Assembly (NCBI GenBank): GCA_011316305.1
Contig: SAUG01000002.1
Coordinates: 372,001-436,000 of the forward strand
Direction of reading: 5' to 3'
DNA: 64,000 nt
Origin: Rusavskia elegans
Taxonomy: Eukaryota > Ascomycota > Lecanoromycetes > Teloschistales > Teloschistaceae
In this document: in pieces, positions 1-12,002 of the stretch
Layout of the letters: each line of letters begins with the position of its first letter
Numbering within the stretch: the stretch's first letter is position 1
Notes under the pieces: model-generated
Seen by the model: only the letters and a program-made list of their open reading frames with translations
Database searches by the model: none
Told to the model about the DNA's origin: nothing
Made by a program: the position numbers and the translations under genes

Positions 1-2
1 GA

Positions 3-191
3 ATAATGTGGCTAGAAGAATTGGCTGAGATCGAAATCCAGAGCAAGCAGCGATGGTTCGAGTTGCAAAGACATGGCACTATGACTGTTCGAGAGACGAT
101 GAGATACGAGAACATGCGAACCAACCAGGAGTCATGGGACAGGAAGAGAAAGGCGCTGCTGGCTTGTGCCATGGCTGGAACAGGGCCATGA
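3..191 (+). CDS. C-terminal end of an unidentified gene (5' end outside window)
   Basis: The reading frame is open from the window edge and stops at TGA 189-191, so this is read as the 3' tail of a plus-strand gene that begins outside the window. The roughly 62 visible residues are charged and helix-prone (EELAEIEIQSKQRWFEL, then RETMRYENMRTNQESW) and end in a short hydrophobic stretch, ACAMAGTGP. No family is recognised. An ATG at position 6 is in frame but is probably an internal methionine. The short length makes a chance frame possible. Confidence 0.35.
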   Translation: MMWLEELAEIEIQSKQRWFELQRHGTMTVRETMRYENMRTNQESWDRKRKALLACAMAGTGP

Positions 192-1031
192 ATCACATAT
201 GTGCCGTTTGAATCGTACAGGTGGAGTGAGTTTGTTGACCACTCATGATTTGCTGCCCCAGCGGACCATCATTCAATCACCTGAGCATGCATTTGGGGCG
301 CTTCTTCCCCCCATACCACATTTTATCGCTCAGAAAAAGATCTTTTCAAACACTTCAAACGTTCATGGTCGTCTGACTGCTGGGGCCATTTTCTAACATG
401 TTCGAGAAAACCTCACAGTGCAACCCCGCTGCCAGGTTTTCCCCCTCCCCCATCGACGAGACTTTGGAGCTCATACACAGAGAAACGGAAGAATCTGAGC
501 CTATCTGGGTATTCGGCGCGTGAGCAAATAGCTCATGAAACGAAATCACGGGACATCAAGACTACATTCCATGCGAACCTTCATACTTGAATACCCTAGG
601 CTTCTGGAGGAGTATTCTCAAGATTTAGCTTCTTTTTCTTATCAGCTCCAAACGTTCATACCCGCACAGCTCAACATAGAACACATTATCAGACCTACGG
701 TTGCATGTGTTAGAAATTTGGTCCTCAACGGAGACTCTCCACTTGCCAAATGTCAGTTTGTAAGGAAGTCTCGACCCGTTCCAAGTCTTCTCCTTGGAAA
801 ATCGCTGTGCGCTTCAGGCTTCCGTTATCATTCTCGTTACAAAAGAGAGGATATCTACCCAGAGATTGAGGTCTGTCAAACAGGGGGAGCTCGTTAGATG
901 ACAGCCACTTTACGAAACAGACTCCAGCCATCTGACGATGCCCAACAGGCGGCCCCTATCGGTTTGACACCTCTATTCACACATTGCAATTGCATCCAAC
1001 GTCCTCAAAGGAGTATACAGAAAGCTGCCTG
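192..1031. other. Intergenic region, nothing recognised
   Basis: Only short overlapping frames on both strands, none protein-like and none with convincing splice signals. It presumably holds the 3' flank of the partial gene on the left and the 3' flank of the minus-strand secreted-protein relic on the right. Confidence 0.5.
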
Positions 1032-1357
1032 TCAGGTTGGTATATTCAAGGCATGGATACTGCCCATCATAGCACCAACAAAAAGGGCATTTCCATTCAT
1101 CACCTTCCCATTCCTCGTCGGGCCCGCGCAACCATCTTGACCAGAAGGGCAACAGTAATCAATGAGACCACGCTTAACGGTGCTCATTCCGCCGCCGCAT
1201 AGGATGTTCATGGCAGCTGGCTGAGCAGGGCATACGAGAACATCCGTTGCGAAGGTATTGACCGCCGATCGGAAGGGTTGTAATACCAGAAATCTGCTTG
1301 TACGGAGGCGTGAGAGTTTAGGAAGAGGAATGTGGTTTTCAGGGTTTTGGGAAACAT
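1032..1357 (-). pseudogene. Small secreted cysteine-rich protein, frameshifted
   Basis: On the minus strand an ATG at 1357-1355 opens a signal-peptide-like N-terminus (MFPKTLKTTFLFL, ending near SVQA) followed by DFWYYNPSD. This frame soon loses protein character and stops near 1208. The neighbouring frame then carries a cysteine-rich domain (VLVCPAQP, ILCGGG, DYCCPSGQDGCAGP) and runs on to a stop at 1032. The two halves join naturally if one base is missing near 1265-1272, which suggests a single-base frameshift or a sequencing error; an intron cannot fit there. A GT in GGGAAGGTGATG after the last cysteine could mark a lost 3' intron. The cysteine pattern resembles small secreted fungal proteins, but no specific family is claimed. 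It stands alone in a gene-poor region. Confidence 0.5.
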
Positions 1358-4300
1358 GTTGATGGAGTTTGTGACGTACTGGTGAAGGGGTTCTGTCATC
1401 GGTCAGGGGATACGTCGATAAGGCCACCGCTCAACTCGTACCTCCAGTTGGCAGTTTTTCTTTGGTTTTCGATGTTCGATAGAATAGGCATCGTGGAATG
1501 GATGTCGGTCTTATGATCACTGTCTGAGATTCTACCATATCCATCCGCTGATAGAAAGGGGTTGGATACGGCTTGGCGCCAAGTATCTTGAGGGTCAGAA
1601 AGTATGGACCTTGTGCCTAGCGACTGGAGATTATCCTATCTTGCTATAGACTGAGCAGATTCACGAAGGTTCAACCGCTTGGCAGCGATGATGGCTCTAG
1701 GTACACGATTACGAGAAGAGGAGGAGTCAGTGCCAAGGAGAGAAAGAATGGCTTATGACCGGACCAATTATTATTTATACCTTAAAGCCCAATGGATCGT
1801 CTTGAATAGTAAGGCGGATGACGAACCTTCATCTTTGCGTGATGGTCTCTTCATTGCCTATACTATACTTGTCTACAGCCGGGGTTTCGGCCTTCAGGAT
1901 AGAAGGGCTTGTGAAAAGGTGTCCGAACCTCGCTTGCTTCGTCAAATATTGGAGAAACCACAACAATACTATGGGCAGAAAGCACGGAAGCGTTGTCCCG
2001 TGGCCGGGTATGTGAAGTGTAGTTCCTCTTTCTGCACACTAGTGCCATTCTTCTCCTCCTCGCAATGGTCGATTTTGCTCGTTTTTCGAATTTGTCGAGT
2101 GCTTCAAGCTTGTCATTGTTTGTTTCGTTGCAGAAGTCTGCAAACCTTCGAGGAGACGTCCTTGTCGTTGTTAAGTCGACGATCTACGTTATGTCGATGC
2201 TTCGATGTGACAACGACTGCGAAACGAAGATTGTGGATGGCTGCTGGAAAGAGGCTCCTATTCGTGAAAAGACTTTGTCCCAAGAAATGACAGCCTACTT
2301 TGACAGCGTCCAACCATCCCATCAACAAATGAAATAGAGTTGGTCATGAAGAATGATCGATGGGTCTTGAACGTCTTAAACCATACATACAATCAACCAC
2401 CTGAAGACAAGGAGGTTGAGAGATACCTCAAAGACGTGCAACGCATTTGGCTCGTCTGCGTGATAAGTCAATTAGGTCAAGGGAAAAACAAGCTATCTCT
2501 TATGCCAGCATACCCCAGGAGTGCCCGCAACACAACGTCTGCTCAAAATTTGAGCCTGCATTCCGCGCCTCCAAGTTGGAGACGATCGCTACGTGATCTT
2601 TCGAGAGGCGCATCGATTTTAGATGAACCGTTCTCGCTGTGGCTCACCAAATTGACTTTGTCAGCATACGAGGCATTCATATGCCGCGTGTATGCGACAG
2701 TCGAAGGCTGTGTAGGTGATCTTGAGGGTGTTCGCGGTAAAATATAGAAAGCTCATGGCAGTGCACGCAGGAGACGTGTACCGCGTTTCAATATTCCAAT
2801 TTAGGGGCTCAGGGGTAAGATCGAGGTGCCAAGACCTCCTCTTAGTATCTTGGCACCGAGCTATGACCTCATCTACTTTCAGTCCACAGCTTCATGTAAG
2901 ATCCGCCATTCAGCAAGACCTCTGTACATCACGGCATTACAGTTATCCTTGGAACGCTGATGAGGCATTAGCAACCACACAGTTTACGAATAATGCTGCC
3001 AGTGGTGAAAACCTCGGTCATAGCCAAGGCATTGAGTTGTCAGGCAGAGTCGACCCGGGAAATTCTCCGGGGAACAAAATGACAGACCAAGATCCCGAGC
3101 GCAGATCGCAGCTATTCATAGTTCCCGAGATCATCGAGCGCGATCTTCACCGTGGGGGCTGAAGCGGAGACGACACCAGGGTCTGAGAGATTCAGAGCAC
3201 CGATGTGATAGCTCATCACATCATCCTCCACCCCTTTTTCCAACGAACAGTCTGGTCTTTCATGCCCTGCGATATCGGCATCCCGGACATTGCAATGTTG
3301 CACATACCAACTTGGCGCTTCCAGAGAATGCCACCTCATCCACTCAATCACCGTCATACAGCATGATTCAGGATGCATTGCATGATGGCCCGATGACGTG
3401 CAGAGAAACCCTGCACACTAGCTGTTGAGGCTCAGCAGATTCGTTCCCGAGCATGCGGCATGGTGTGTGTATACCTGCCGCTGTTAGACGGGCTCGCCGA
3501 CTGATTGGATATGAACCCGGTGCGGTGGCTTAGAGATCTATCTGTGATTCCAAATTCCGTGGAGAAAAAATGTACTCATGCACGACTGTGTGTGCATCAT
3601 CCATATTTACACCAATGGCGAATTACAATCCTAGCAAGGCTAGGCGCCTTCACCCGGTACCACCCAGCTGTCGAAAAATTCTCCGACGCCTGCAGTCCAG
3701 GCTGACTGTGGCCCGTTCGGTTACTATCGAAACCTGACGGGCAAAGATGACAGCCGACGAACTGACTGATCCTACCAGAGTCGAAATGTGCGTCAACGGT
3801 ATATTCTCCGGCAGTGTCTGCAGAATAGGTCTCGCCAGAGAATGACCAGTAGTGGTGCACTACCTCACATCAACGCTGCCACTACATTCCCCAAAATATT
3901 CCTCCAAAAGCTCCATCCTGGGTACGCAGGATCAAAAGTCTGCACTCAGTTTGCCGGCAACTATGATGGAGTGGGCTCCGCAGATGCTCTTTTTCTTCCC
4001 GCTCCGTGTTTGAGGTTCTTGCTAATGCTCTCATCAGGCACGGTACACATCCAGCCATGGTGTCAGTGAACTTCTTGGTCCTTAGCCACTCCTCCGGCGA
4101 ACACCTGGTACTACAGCCGAATGAGGTCAGGCTGGAGAATGTAGTTGCATCGTCCTTTTCGAACACTGCGCCCAGCTTAGTCCTGATCTAACGGTCGGAG
4201 ACTGGACGGCTTGCGTGACGATTCTGGTTATTGACCCATCTGGGAAGGCCTGCTAGACAAGCCTCCCGTCTACCCTACACCACATAGGTTGAAACAAATC

Positions 4301-5185
4301 ACCTCACTGTGAAGGCTCAAAATATAACCCCTGTCATCAGGCGTACTGATGATATACCTTCTGTATCAATCCCTACTGATATTCTTACCTTTTCTCATTG
4401 AGCCCAGCTCGTAGTCTTGAACAACCCTATGCCATGATACGAATGACTGCGAAAGGTCGATCAACGCCTATTGATCGCTCGTAATCACTCGCACAACAGT
4501 ATCGAATCTGTGGATTACATTCTCTATCTGAACAAGTTTTTTGCAGGTCTGTTACGGCTTGCTTGAAATGGATTGGCTATCCGAGACTACTACGAATACT
4601 GATTGAGATGCAGCGAACACCTTTCTTTTCTGGGACAAACTGGCCGAAGGCTGGCGTCTCTCTATTAGATCTTCCAGTCTATGCTCTGCTTCCTTCCATC
4701 GAAGTAAAAGTTCGAAGACTACCCCACCTGTGCGAGGAACTCCAGTACTTCTACCCCTTGCATCGCTTACATTACCCTCCTTGATCGGACCGCTCTCGGA
4801 ACCTTGCAACCCTATCAGCTACCCTCAACATCCCTTAAGGCAGTCAAGCTGGCTTTGGAGTACTCCCAAAGACTGGATGTAAGTTGTTTTCGCTCCAACA
4901 TATTCGTCGTATGAAGCACCAAGATAGCTCGATGTCAAAAGACCTTTGATCGGGCTGCAACCATGCCCTCGGCCCGATTTGATTTTTCCTTCGAGATCAA
5001 AACAGCTCACGCTACAGAGACTTCGCGTCGTTGCTTGTCATAGCTTACGCTTCTTACAGGATTTCCTCTATCCGGTTATAGTCGACGACGGCTACGGTCA
5101 TTCAGACGTTGGGAGCTCTACACCTAGTTGGGGCGATTTTAAAGGCCTACTAGGCCATCCCAACAGCAAGACAGCGCTGCAGCCT
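1358..5185. other. Long gene-poor stretch upstream of the Medusa-type gene
   Basis: Nearly 4 kb with only weak frames on both strands. Some minus-strand frames (3112-3378, 3597-4166) have passable composition but no consistent splice sites or family resemblance, and the plus-strand frame at 1679-2290 is not protein-like in sequence. Long upstream regions with upstream ATGs are common in front of fungal developmental regulators, so the distal part is probably promoter and 5' leader of the gene beginning at 5186. Confidence 0.4.
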
Positions 5186-7428
5186 ATGTCGAGCTACGGG
5201 CGATTACCAGTACGCGGTATGTCTCGAACAAAGGCAGTCAACCTTGTTAACCGAAATCACCGACGGAGAAGATTGCTGATACCGTGATGCAGAATGCACA
5301 GCTGGCCAGACAGGACCAGTGGATGGCCATAACGGGTTGGATGGTGCAGCATATCCAACCAGGGATAGCGGCTATACTGCATACGAGCAGCAAAGCTATG
5401 CTTGTCCTCCCTCACAGAACCTACCAGTTGGTTATGAAAATACTCCAGATCAGCTGGCGTATACATCCAATGTATACTGTCACTTGGATACAGGCTACGA
5501 CTTGCCCCCAACAATGATCTCTGAAACCAAGGCGCGAAAGGATCCAGTCGTTACCGGATACAATCCTGAGGAGGGAGGCGAAAGAACCCGAGTGATTATT
5601 CATATCCGGTCGGATCATGACTTAGTCCTCTCTGCTATTGCAAGAGCCAGCTTGTCGTTTGCTACCCAGGAATGCCCAGCACAACTCACAAGCCTAGGCT
5701 TCAGGTCAGCCTATTCATACGCTGTGACTTCCGAGGCCCCTACCTTTGCGGCTACCGGATCCTGCAGTCCCCATGTCCTCATATGTTTACGCCTCCAGAA
5801 TGACTCCGGCATGACTGTACATTCGATGGACGTAGGGTACTTTCGATATACCACCCAGTACGAGCCTGGTATTGCTTCGACTCAAGCGATGTTTCGAGAG
5901 CAGTCGAACCAATCAAGCGCCGCATATAGTCCGATTGAAAAGCGAGCCGTCGTTCAGCAGCTTTCTCAGGGCTATCCCTCAGGCTCATACCGCATTGCCA
6001 CCTCCCCTTTTCCCCACCGCATCCGACCTCATGCCCATGACTCCTCTCCAAGATACTCGCCGTACGAATTGCCGCAGACGAGCTCCAAGAGGAGATCTTC
6101 GACTTTCTCCAGCGAAACGACAAATTCTTCTATGCCATCCGCACCTCAAGACCCAGGCTGGGCCTCAAGCTATACCGCGATCAACGGTTCAGGTAAAATA
6201 CCGAACTTATCGATGACTCTATCACCCAGCTTCTCTTTTATCCCGCCTACTACGATAACTTCAAGCCCAGGATTGATCCGCACCACTGAGCTCGTAAAAG
6301 CTCTCAAGGCAAAAGCTCTGAAGGCACGGAATGGATCAGGGCACATTGCCTCCCCAGGGGATGGACTCCTCGACCCCTATTCCGAAACTTTCAAACACTT
6401 CGCCGCGAACTTGGTCATCAAGGGACACCTCGATTCTATGACTGAAGATTGGACTCCAGAAGAGTATAAGGTGAAGCGACGCCTCGTCCAATTCTGGCGC
6501 TCCCAGACCGGAGGTACACTCAACACCGGTTTCGCCCCAGTGGAGACATGCGTACGGAAAAGCGGTACTATCAGCTGCATACTATGGGACAAGGGAAACG
6601 GATGCTGTCAATACGTCGTTACAAGTGTGGATATCATTCACCTCCTTGATTTTCTTGTCGACTGTAAGACCGATACCAAGGAGCAAAATCGTATACGCCG
6701 TAACGTCGATAAGTTCGACAAGAGAACGATCTACAAGACTTGTGAGGAGACTGGGACATTATTTGACCTTGTTATGGGATTTCCTGAACCGAAACCAAGG
6801 CATATTGCCAAGGCTGTCAAGGTGTTTCCATGGAATTTCCTGGCTACGGCAATTACAAAGGTTATTGAAAAATACGTAAGTCACACCTGTTCAGGACCCT
6901 CTATATCTGCCGTCTTCTGTTACTGACAAAACTCCGTGGTCACAGTCACCAGATTACTGGGGTGCAGCTACATTCATCCGCGACAATCCCAAGCTGATAG
7001 AAAGTGTCAACGGCTCAACTTCCAAGCCTAAGAGCCTGCTGAAGGGTGAAAAGAAAGACGTAAACAAAGATGACATTGACAGCAATACATCCTGTTCCCC
7101 CACACCCCAATCCACCGCCAACTCTACCCCTTCACCCTCGCACTCAAGCGCCTACAGTCCCAGCGGTCCTAGCTGTGCTTCCTCCATCACATCCCCCAAC
7201 ATTCAGGGATCGCAGTTATCGGAGACAATGGCCCGGCACAATATCGGGCCCACATCAGATCCACTACAATACGCTTCGACGCTTTATCCCTATTCACGAC
7301 CAGACGCTCTGGGTACTCACCCTATGACACATATTTCGATGGCAGCTGGGCTTCCAGTACGAGGATCATGGGACTTCTCGGGTATGGGACAGACCAATCA
7401 TCATTTCTACAAAGGCAAGGAAGAGTAG
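5186..7428 (+). CDS. medA: Medusa (MedA/Acr1/Ren1) family developmental regulator
   Basis: Three-exon model: 5186-5216, 5293-6875, 6946-7428, giving 698 residues. The big exon has no ATG at its open left end, and upstream sequence supplies a 31-nt coding exon (MSSYGRLPVR) with GTATGT donor at 5217 and CAG acceptor at 5292. The second intron has GTAAGT at 6876, a CTGAC branch site at 6923 and CAG at 6945. The protein has an N-terminal conserved block from about residue 89 (KARKDPVVTGYNP), a long Ser/Pro/Tyr-rich middle, a second conserved block from about 374 (ETFKHFAANLVIKGHLDSM, then DWTPEEYKVKRRLVQF) that crosses intron 2, and a Ser/Pro-rich tail. This matches my recollection of Aspergillus MedA, Magnaporthe Acr1 and Fusarium Ren1, nuclear regulators of conidiophore development and adhesion. 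DNA binding is not established from the sequence. Confidence 0.75.
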
Positions 7429-10159
7429 GAGAATGCCGATGGTGAAACACATGGGGTGCTGTCCTTGATCGGAGAGGGCAATCGACAAGACAGCAAAACT
7501 CAAGGCGTTGGATCCCTTCTCGATTCGTTTCCAGCATTCACTTTCCCTTTCCCTCCGATTCCACTATCCCCACGTTGCTCTGCTTTCTTACAGTCGCATA
7601 ATTGTCTTTTGGACATTCTATCCTCATCCACATACTCTTCCAAGCGTTGATGTTTGTCTACTTCGAGACTGTCACTATTCCACCGGCGTGAGCTGACAAG
7701 GACTTTTTTGCTGGGTGGGGAAGCAGGCAGGCCGGCGGGCGGTTACGACTTATTGCATTTTCTCCGAGGTGATGCAGGTTGGTTTGTATATGAATTTTGA
7801 TGGACGGCTTTAGGAAGCATTACTCACGACAATATAATTTACTTATGTTTCTGTTCCACCGTTCTCGGCATCTGCCAAACTAAGCACACTGCCTTTCTCC
7901 TCACGTTCATCCATATAGTCGAGCAAAGTTCCTGACGAGGCCATGATTTCTTCCTCTACGCCCCGCCTGTTACCCAGCCTCCTTGCCCTTGACCCTTTCC
8001 TGATCTAAACACCATAGACAGCCATTCCCTGCCTACGATCACGAATACATCCCCTAGATCCCCAATACCTGTCAAGTCTACCAGCAGCAAGGCCCTCCAC
8101 GACGGCATCTCCCATCCAAGGCTCCCAGTCCAGTAACATCATCCTTCTCAAAACACGGTACCCCTAACCAAATGCATCGGCCAAGACACACACTCGCACG
8201 ATGCAAGGCCCACATAATAGATATCTCCACCGTACCCACATCCAATTTCCCCACCGAACCTACTCAATCCCACCTACTCTCTGGCGAAAACACGGCACTC
8301 CTTGATTTCACATCGAATTTCTCCTCTCCACCGTGAACAGAGAACCACCTACATACAACTCCACACCTTCTACCTCACGAATAAATGGATCCATCTCATA
8401 AACGATGGATGCATCCCTTCCAAGGATCCTCCTGTCTTTATTCGATCTTTATCCATACAGCCCAACTGAGAAAAGCATCTTCATGGCATGGAGTACATAC
8501 AGCACGGGCGAAGAAAAGAGGGACGAGTGTAGTATAGTATAGCAATGTCCTGCCCTGCCCTGCAGGTGTGTTGTGTGTGAACTACGTCCGTCCTTTCCTG
8601 CCTTTCTTATCATAGAGCACCCAACGTTCTGTGTTCGTCGCTAATATCCTCCAGGCTTCCATGATCCAGCGACGTTTTCTGCCTGTTTTGCGTGAGATGG
8701 GATGGGATGATGGTGATGGGATGGGATGATGGGATGGGATTATCTGTGAGGAATTGGTGGCGGGGGAGTGGCCGGAGTACGGTTGGAGCTAGCACTTTTT
8801 TGAGAATGGGAGGAGATGGAGGAGGATGTTGGTGGATGTGGTGCGTAGAGACAGACTTTGAGCACCTTTGTGCCCCTTTTTACCCGTATCCTTCACATAC
8901 ACAATATACACTTTCCCACACAATCGAATCTCCAACACACTCTCCGCGGTCATTAATCAACTGTAGTATCATCAGTCATGCGAAGCCCTTTTTCGCGAAA
9001 CCCCTCTTCCATGCCACCGAGTGGCTACCAACCATGGACCACAATCAAACCCAGGCATCTAATTCCCTATTGACAGAGAATGGAAATCCCCTTTTGCGAA
9101 AGTCTTCACTTGTGCGACAAGGTGATACAGGTTACGGATCACGAGTGGACCTCCGCAGATGAGGATAAAATAATGGACATGTATTCGCACGAGGGTAGGT
9201 AGTTAAGAGGTGATACTCTACGAGGCCTTCGAAGCACCGAAGCAAAGACGCGGAAAGCAGAGCAGGTGGTTCGGCTCGCAAACCCCCATTATTATTGGTG
9301 GCCAACAACGGGTCGGTCTGCAATAACTGGACGTCTCTGACAGAGCATTTCCCCACCAGTTCTTGAATGTCATCAAGTTTTTGAATGGAAATACGCCCTG
9401 GGTGAACGATGCCCTGCTCCATTCTACCGACCAGGGTGTAGCAAAATTACTTGCATCATTGCTGGCCATAAGCGAATATCAGTATGCTCCTGATTTTAGC
9501 ATAAGTATAGTTCTGGGTATAACCCTGTTGATTTGAGATAAGAAGAACTTTGTCGAGCTTGCTTGCAACTGGTGGTGCACTTTTGTCATGTGCCGCTGCC
9601 AGCGGTGGCCGCGGTCACGGAAGGAGGCTTGGGAGAGTGAGGATGTGAGTGGTGGCGACATGGATGGGGCCCGATACAATGTTCCGTCGGCGACCAGGTG
9701 AAGAAGAAGTTATGGGGTTCCTATCAAAGCATGTTGTATTTTGTTCCAAGGGAAAATTTCAGATCTTTGCTGGATAACAATTAATATGGCGTGCCTTTGT
9801 TCAAAGGACTGATGTTAGCTTGAAGTGACGCTTGTGTTTGGCTTGCTGCAATGCAAGATGTGATCCTTTGCTTAGATCGTTCCTGTATGAGCCAATTGTG
9901 TGCACCTGATTTTTCGCCTGGAATGAACAATGTAAAAAGTATGTGAAAAAGTTCAGTAGACATTAGCTAATATGCCATCCTTCCTGAGCAGTGGTAAGTA
10001 CCCGTAGGTTACCTATCAGAAAGCCGTTAACCTATGCAAATCTCGTGATCTCGTAATCATCTAATCAATCTTCTCTCTCTCGCAATCTCACAGGCTCTAC
10101 TATTCTGATGTACCTTCACTCAGATATTCGCTTCCAGCCTGACATCCTCTCGGTGATTC
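7429..10159. other. Intergenic region between the Medusa gene and the AA7 oxidase
   Basis: 2.7 kb in a tail-to-tail gap. The first several hundred bases are pyrimidine-rich and probably include the 3' UTR of the Medusa gene. A GGGAT-rich simple repeat lies at 8692-8741. At 9033-9190 two adjacent frames contain protein-like fragments after a CT-rich leader, possibly the remains of a first exon, but no complete gene could be assembled. Confidence 0.5.
8692..8741. repeat. GGGAT/GATGG simple repeat
   Basis: Imperfect tandem array of GGGAT and GATG units (gatgggatgggatgatgg and similar) about 50 bp long. It lies in non-coding DNA. Confidence 0.8.
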
Positions 10160-12002
10160 TCAAGTGCCAATAGCCTGAGGATTCCAGAAAACGTTCCCCG
10201 GATCGACCTTCTGCTTGATCCCCACCAGCTTCGCATATGTTGCATCATCAAAATACGCAGCGTGCGCTTGCGCTGGAGTCAAGCTTGGATCCACATAATT
10301 GATATACCCCGGAAAGACCGTCTGCGGCTGTGCACTCGTAATGGAATTACTCAATCCAGTAATGAAAGGGATGATACCTGCTGGGAATGGCGCCCCGGTG
10401 TTGCTCGTGTACCCATAGTGTTGGATGACAAACAGGGCGGTACGATCGCTGTAGGCACTGAAGCTAGTGGGTTTGGCGTTGATCTGGGAGTCCGGACCAC
10501 CGTAGAGGTTGATGATGGAGAACCATGGGTTGGCAGAGTTGACACCGTTCTTGATTATGTAGTCGAAGTAGCTTGTCAGCGTCGCAGCCGTGAATTGGCC
10601 AGATGTTGGGACGACGATGGATTTGGCAAAGAAGCTGTCATGTAGATTATAGCCTGTTGTTGGCTGCGTGAGAGGCTGGCCGTTGGCAAGCGCGGTAAGA
10701 GATTCAATCCAAGTCATGGATGTGGCACTTTGAGAAGTAGGAGTGGGAAGACCGCGAAGGAGCTCGGGTTTAATCTTGTCGTTGAAATTGTTGAGGCTGC
10801 CAAAGTATGTACCACTGATACTGAAGCCCTGACCGTCCATGTAAATGCCAATGCCTAGGTTGCGATCGACAACCGAGGCGTTTTGAGCGAAGGCTTGGAT
10901 GTGGAGGAAGTAGTTGGCAGATGTCGCAGCAGATTTGAACATATCTGGTATGCTAAAGGACCAATTGATGACGGAAGCAGGCGCCGGCTGGGTCTGAAGA
11001 TAAAAGCTCGTTACGATTCCGAAAGAGTCCGCGGCGCCACGGAGTGCCTGGAATATGTCAGTACTGGAACATTTGCGGCACATCAAAGTCGGAGACTCAC
11101 GTAGTAGATGTCCGGATATGCCGTGGACGTAGCCTTGACGAAACTACCATTGGCCAAGACGACATCGAGGCCAACGATGGTGTCGAGAGTCAGACCCCAA
11201 GCGCGAGAGCTGAGGCCAAAGCCTCCATGAGTAGCATGGCCGCCCACGCCCACGCCAGGGCATGTACCATGAGGCAGAGCACGTTGCTTTTGGTTGAAGA
11301 TGCCCTGGGCGAGGTTGCCCAGTCTCACTCCGCCGCCAACCTTGGCGATGTTGTTGGCGTCAAGGCTAACCTCCTGGAAGCTCTGGAGGTCAATAACCAT
11401 AGCACCATTCTGTCCTCCTAGACCGAACGAAGCGTAGGAGTGGCCACCTCCTCTGGGCTGGACCTTCACATTGTACTTGGCGGCGCAAGTCACCGCGTCG
11501 GAAATGTGTTGAACGGTCGTTGGGAGCACGATGACAGCAGGGGTGTAAGGTAGACGAAGATTGTAAGGCTGAGCCAGCTGGGAGAAGTCGGATGAGGAAG
11601 TCAAGCGGATGGGGACATTCTTCTGGGTCAAGCATTGACCAAGGGTGCCAGCAGTAGGAGTCGAGGTTGGAGGGGCAGTCATGGACGTTGAAGTCGTGGT
11701 TGGGGGCGTGTTGGTACCACAGGATCCAAAGCCACTTTGACAGCCGGTGCCGCAATATGCACTGGTAGAACCACTGAGCCTTCGTCAGCGGTGGAGAAAC
11801 AACGTGAGAAGCACGATCTGGATGCATACCACCATCCGTGGGGGCTGCAGCAGTTGCCGAAGGAGGAGCCCAAGCAGGTGTACCCTTTCGCACCTCCGCA
11901 AGTCGCGTCTGGTGAGACAGTGGCACGTCGTTCGAGCTGATCGAGCGGGACGGCCAAAGTGACAGTAGCCAGACCCACGAGGGTCCAGATACGGGCAAGC
12001 AT
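10160..12002 (-). CDS. Secreted CBM18-AA7 FAD-dependent oligosaccharide oxidase
   Basis: Minus-strand exons 12002-11830, 11773-11101 and 11047-10160 give 577 residues. Introns are 56 nt (GTATGC..CTCAG, GCTGACG branch) and 53 nt (GTGAGT..CCAG, TACTGAC branch). A signal peptide (about 1-18) is followed by an eight-cysteine chitin-binding CBM18 module split by intron 1 (CGGAKGYTC, NCCSPHGWC, AYCGTGCQSGFGSC), a Thr/Pro linker, a PCMH-type FAD-binding domain and a C-terminal BBE segment. RGGGHS (about residue 164) and GTCPGVGVGGH (about 228) carry the His and Cys that bind FAD in two places in glucooligosaccharide and chitooligosaccharide oxidases. The enzyme probably oxidises the reducing end of (chito)oligosaccharides outside the cell, giving a lactone and hydrogen peroxide. 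The chitin-binding module suggests chitin fragments as substrate, but this is inference. Confidence 0.88.

Noticed and set aside
9033..9190. Possible first exon after a CT-rich leader, with MDHNQTQASNSLL in one frame and DHEWTSADEDKIMDMYSHEG in another, then a GTAGGT donor-like site
   Set aside because: The two pieces are in different frames with no room for an intron, and no downstream exon was found. It may be a relic, but this is too weak to call.
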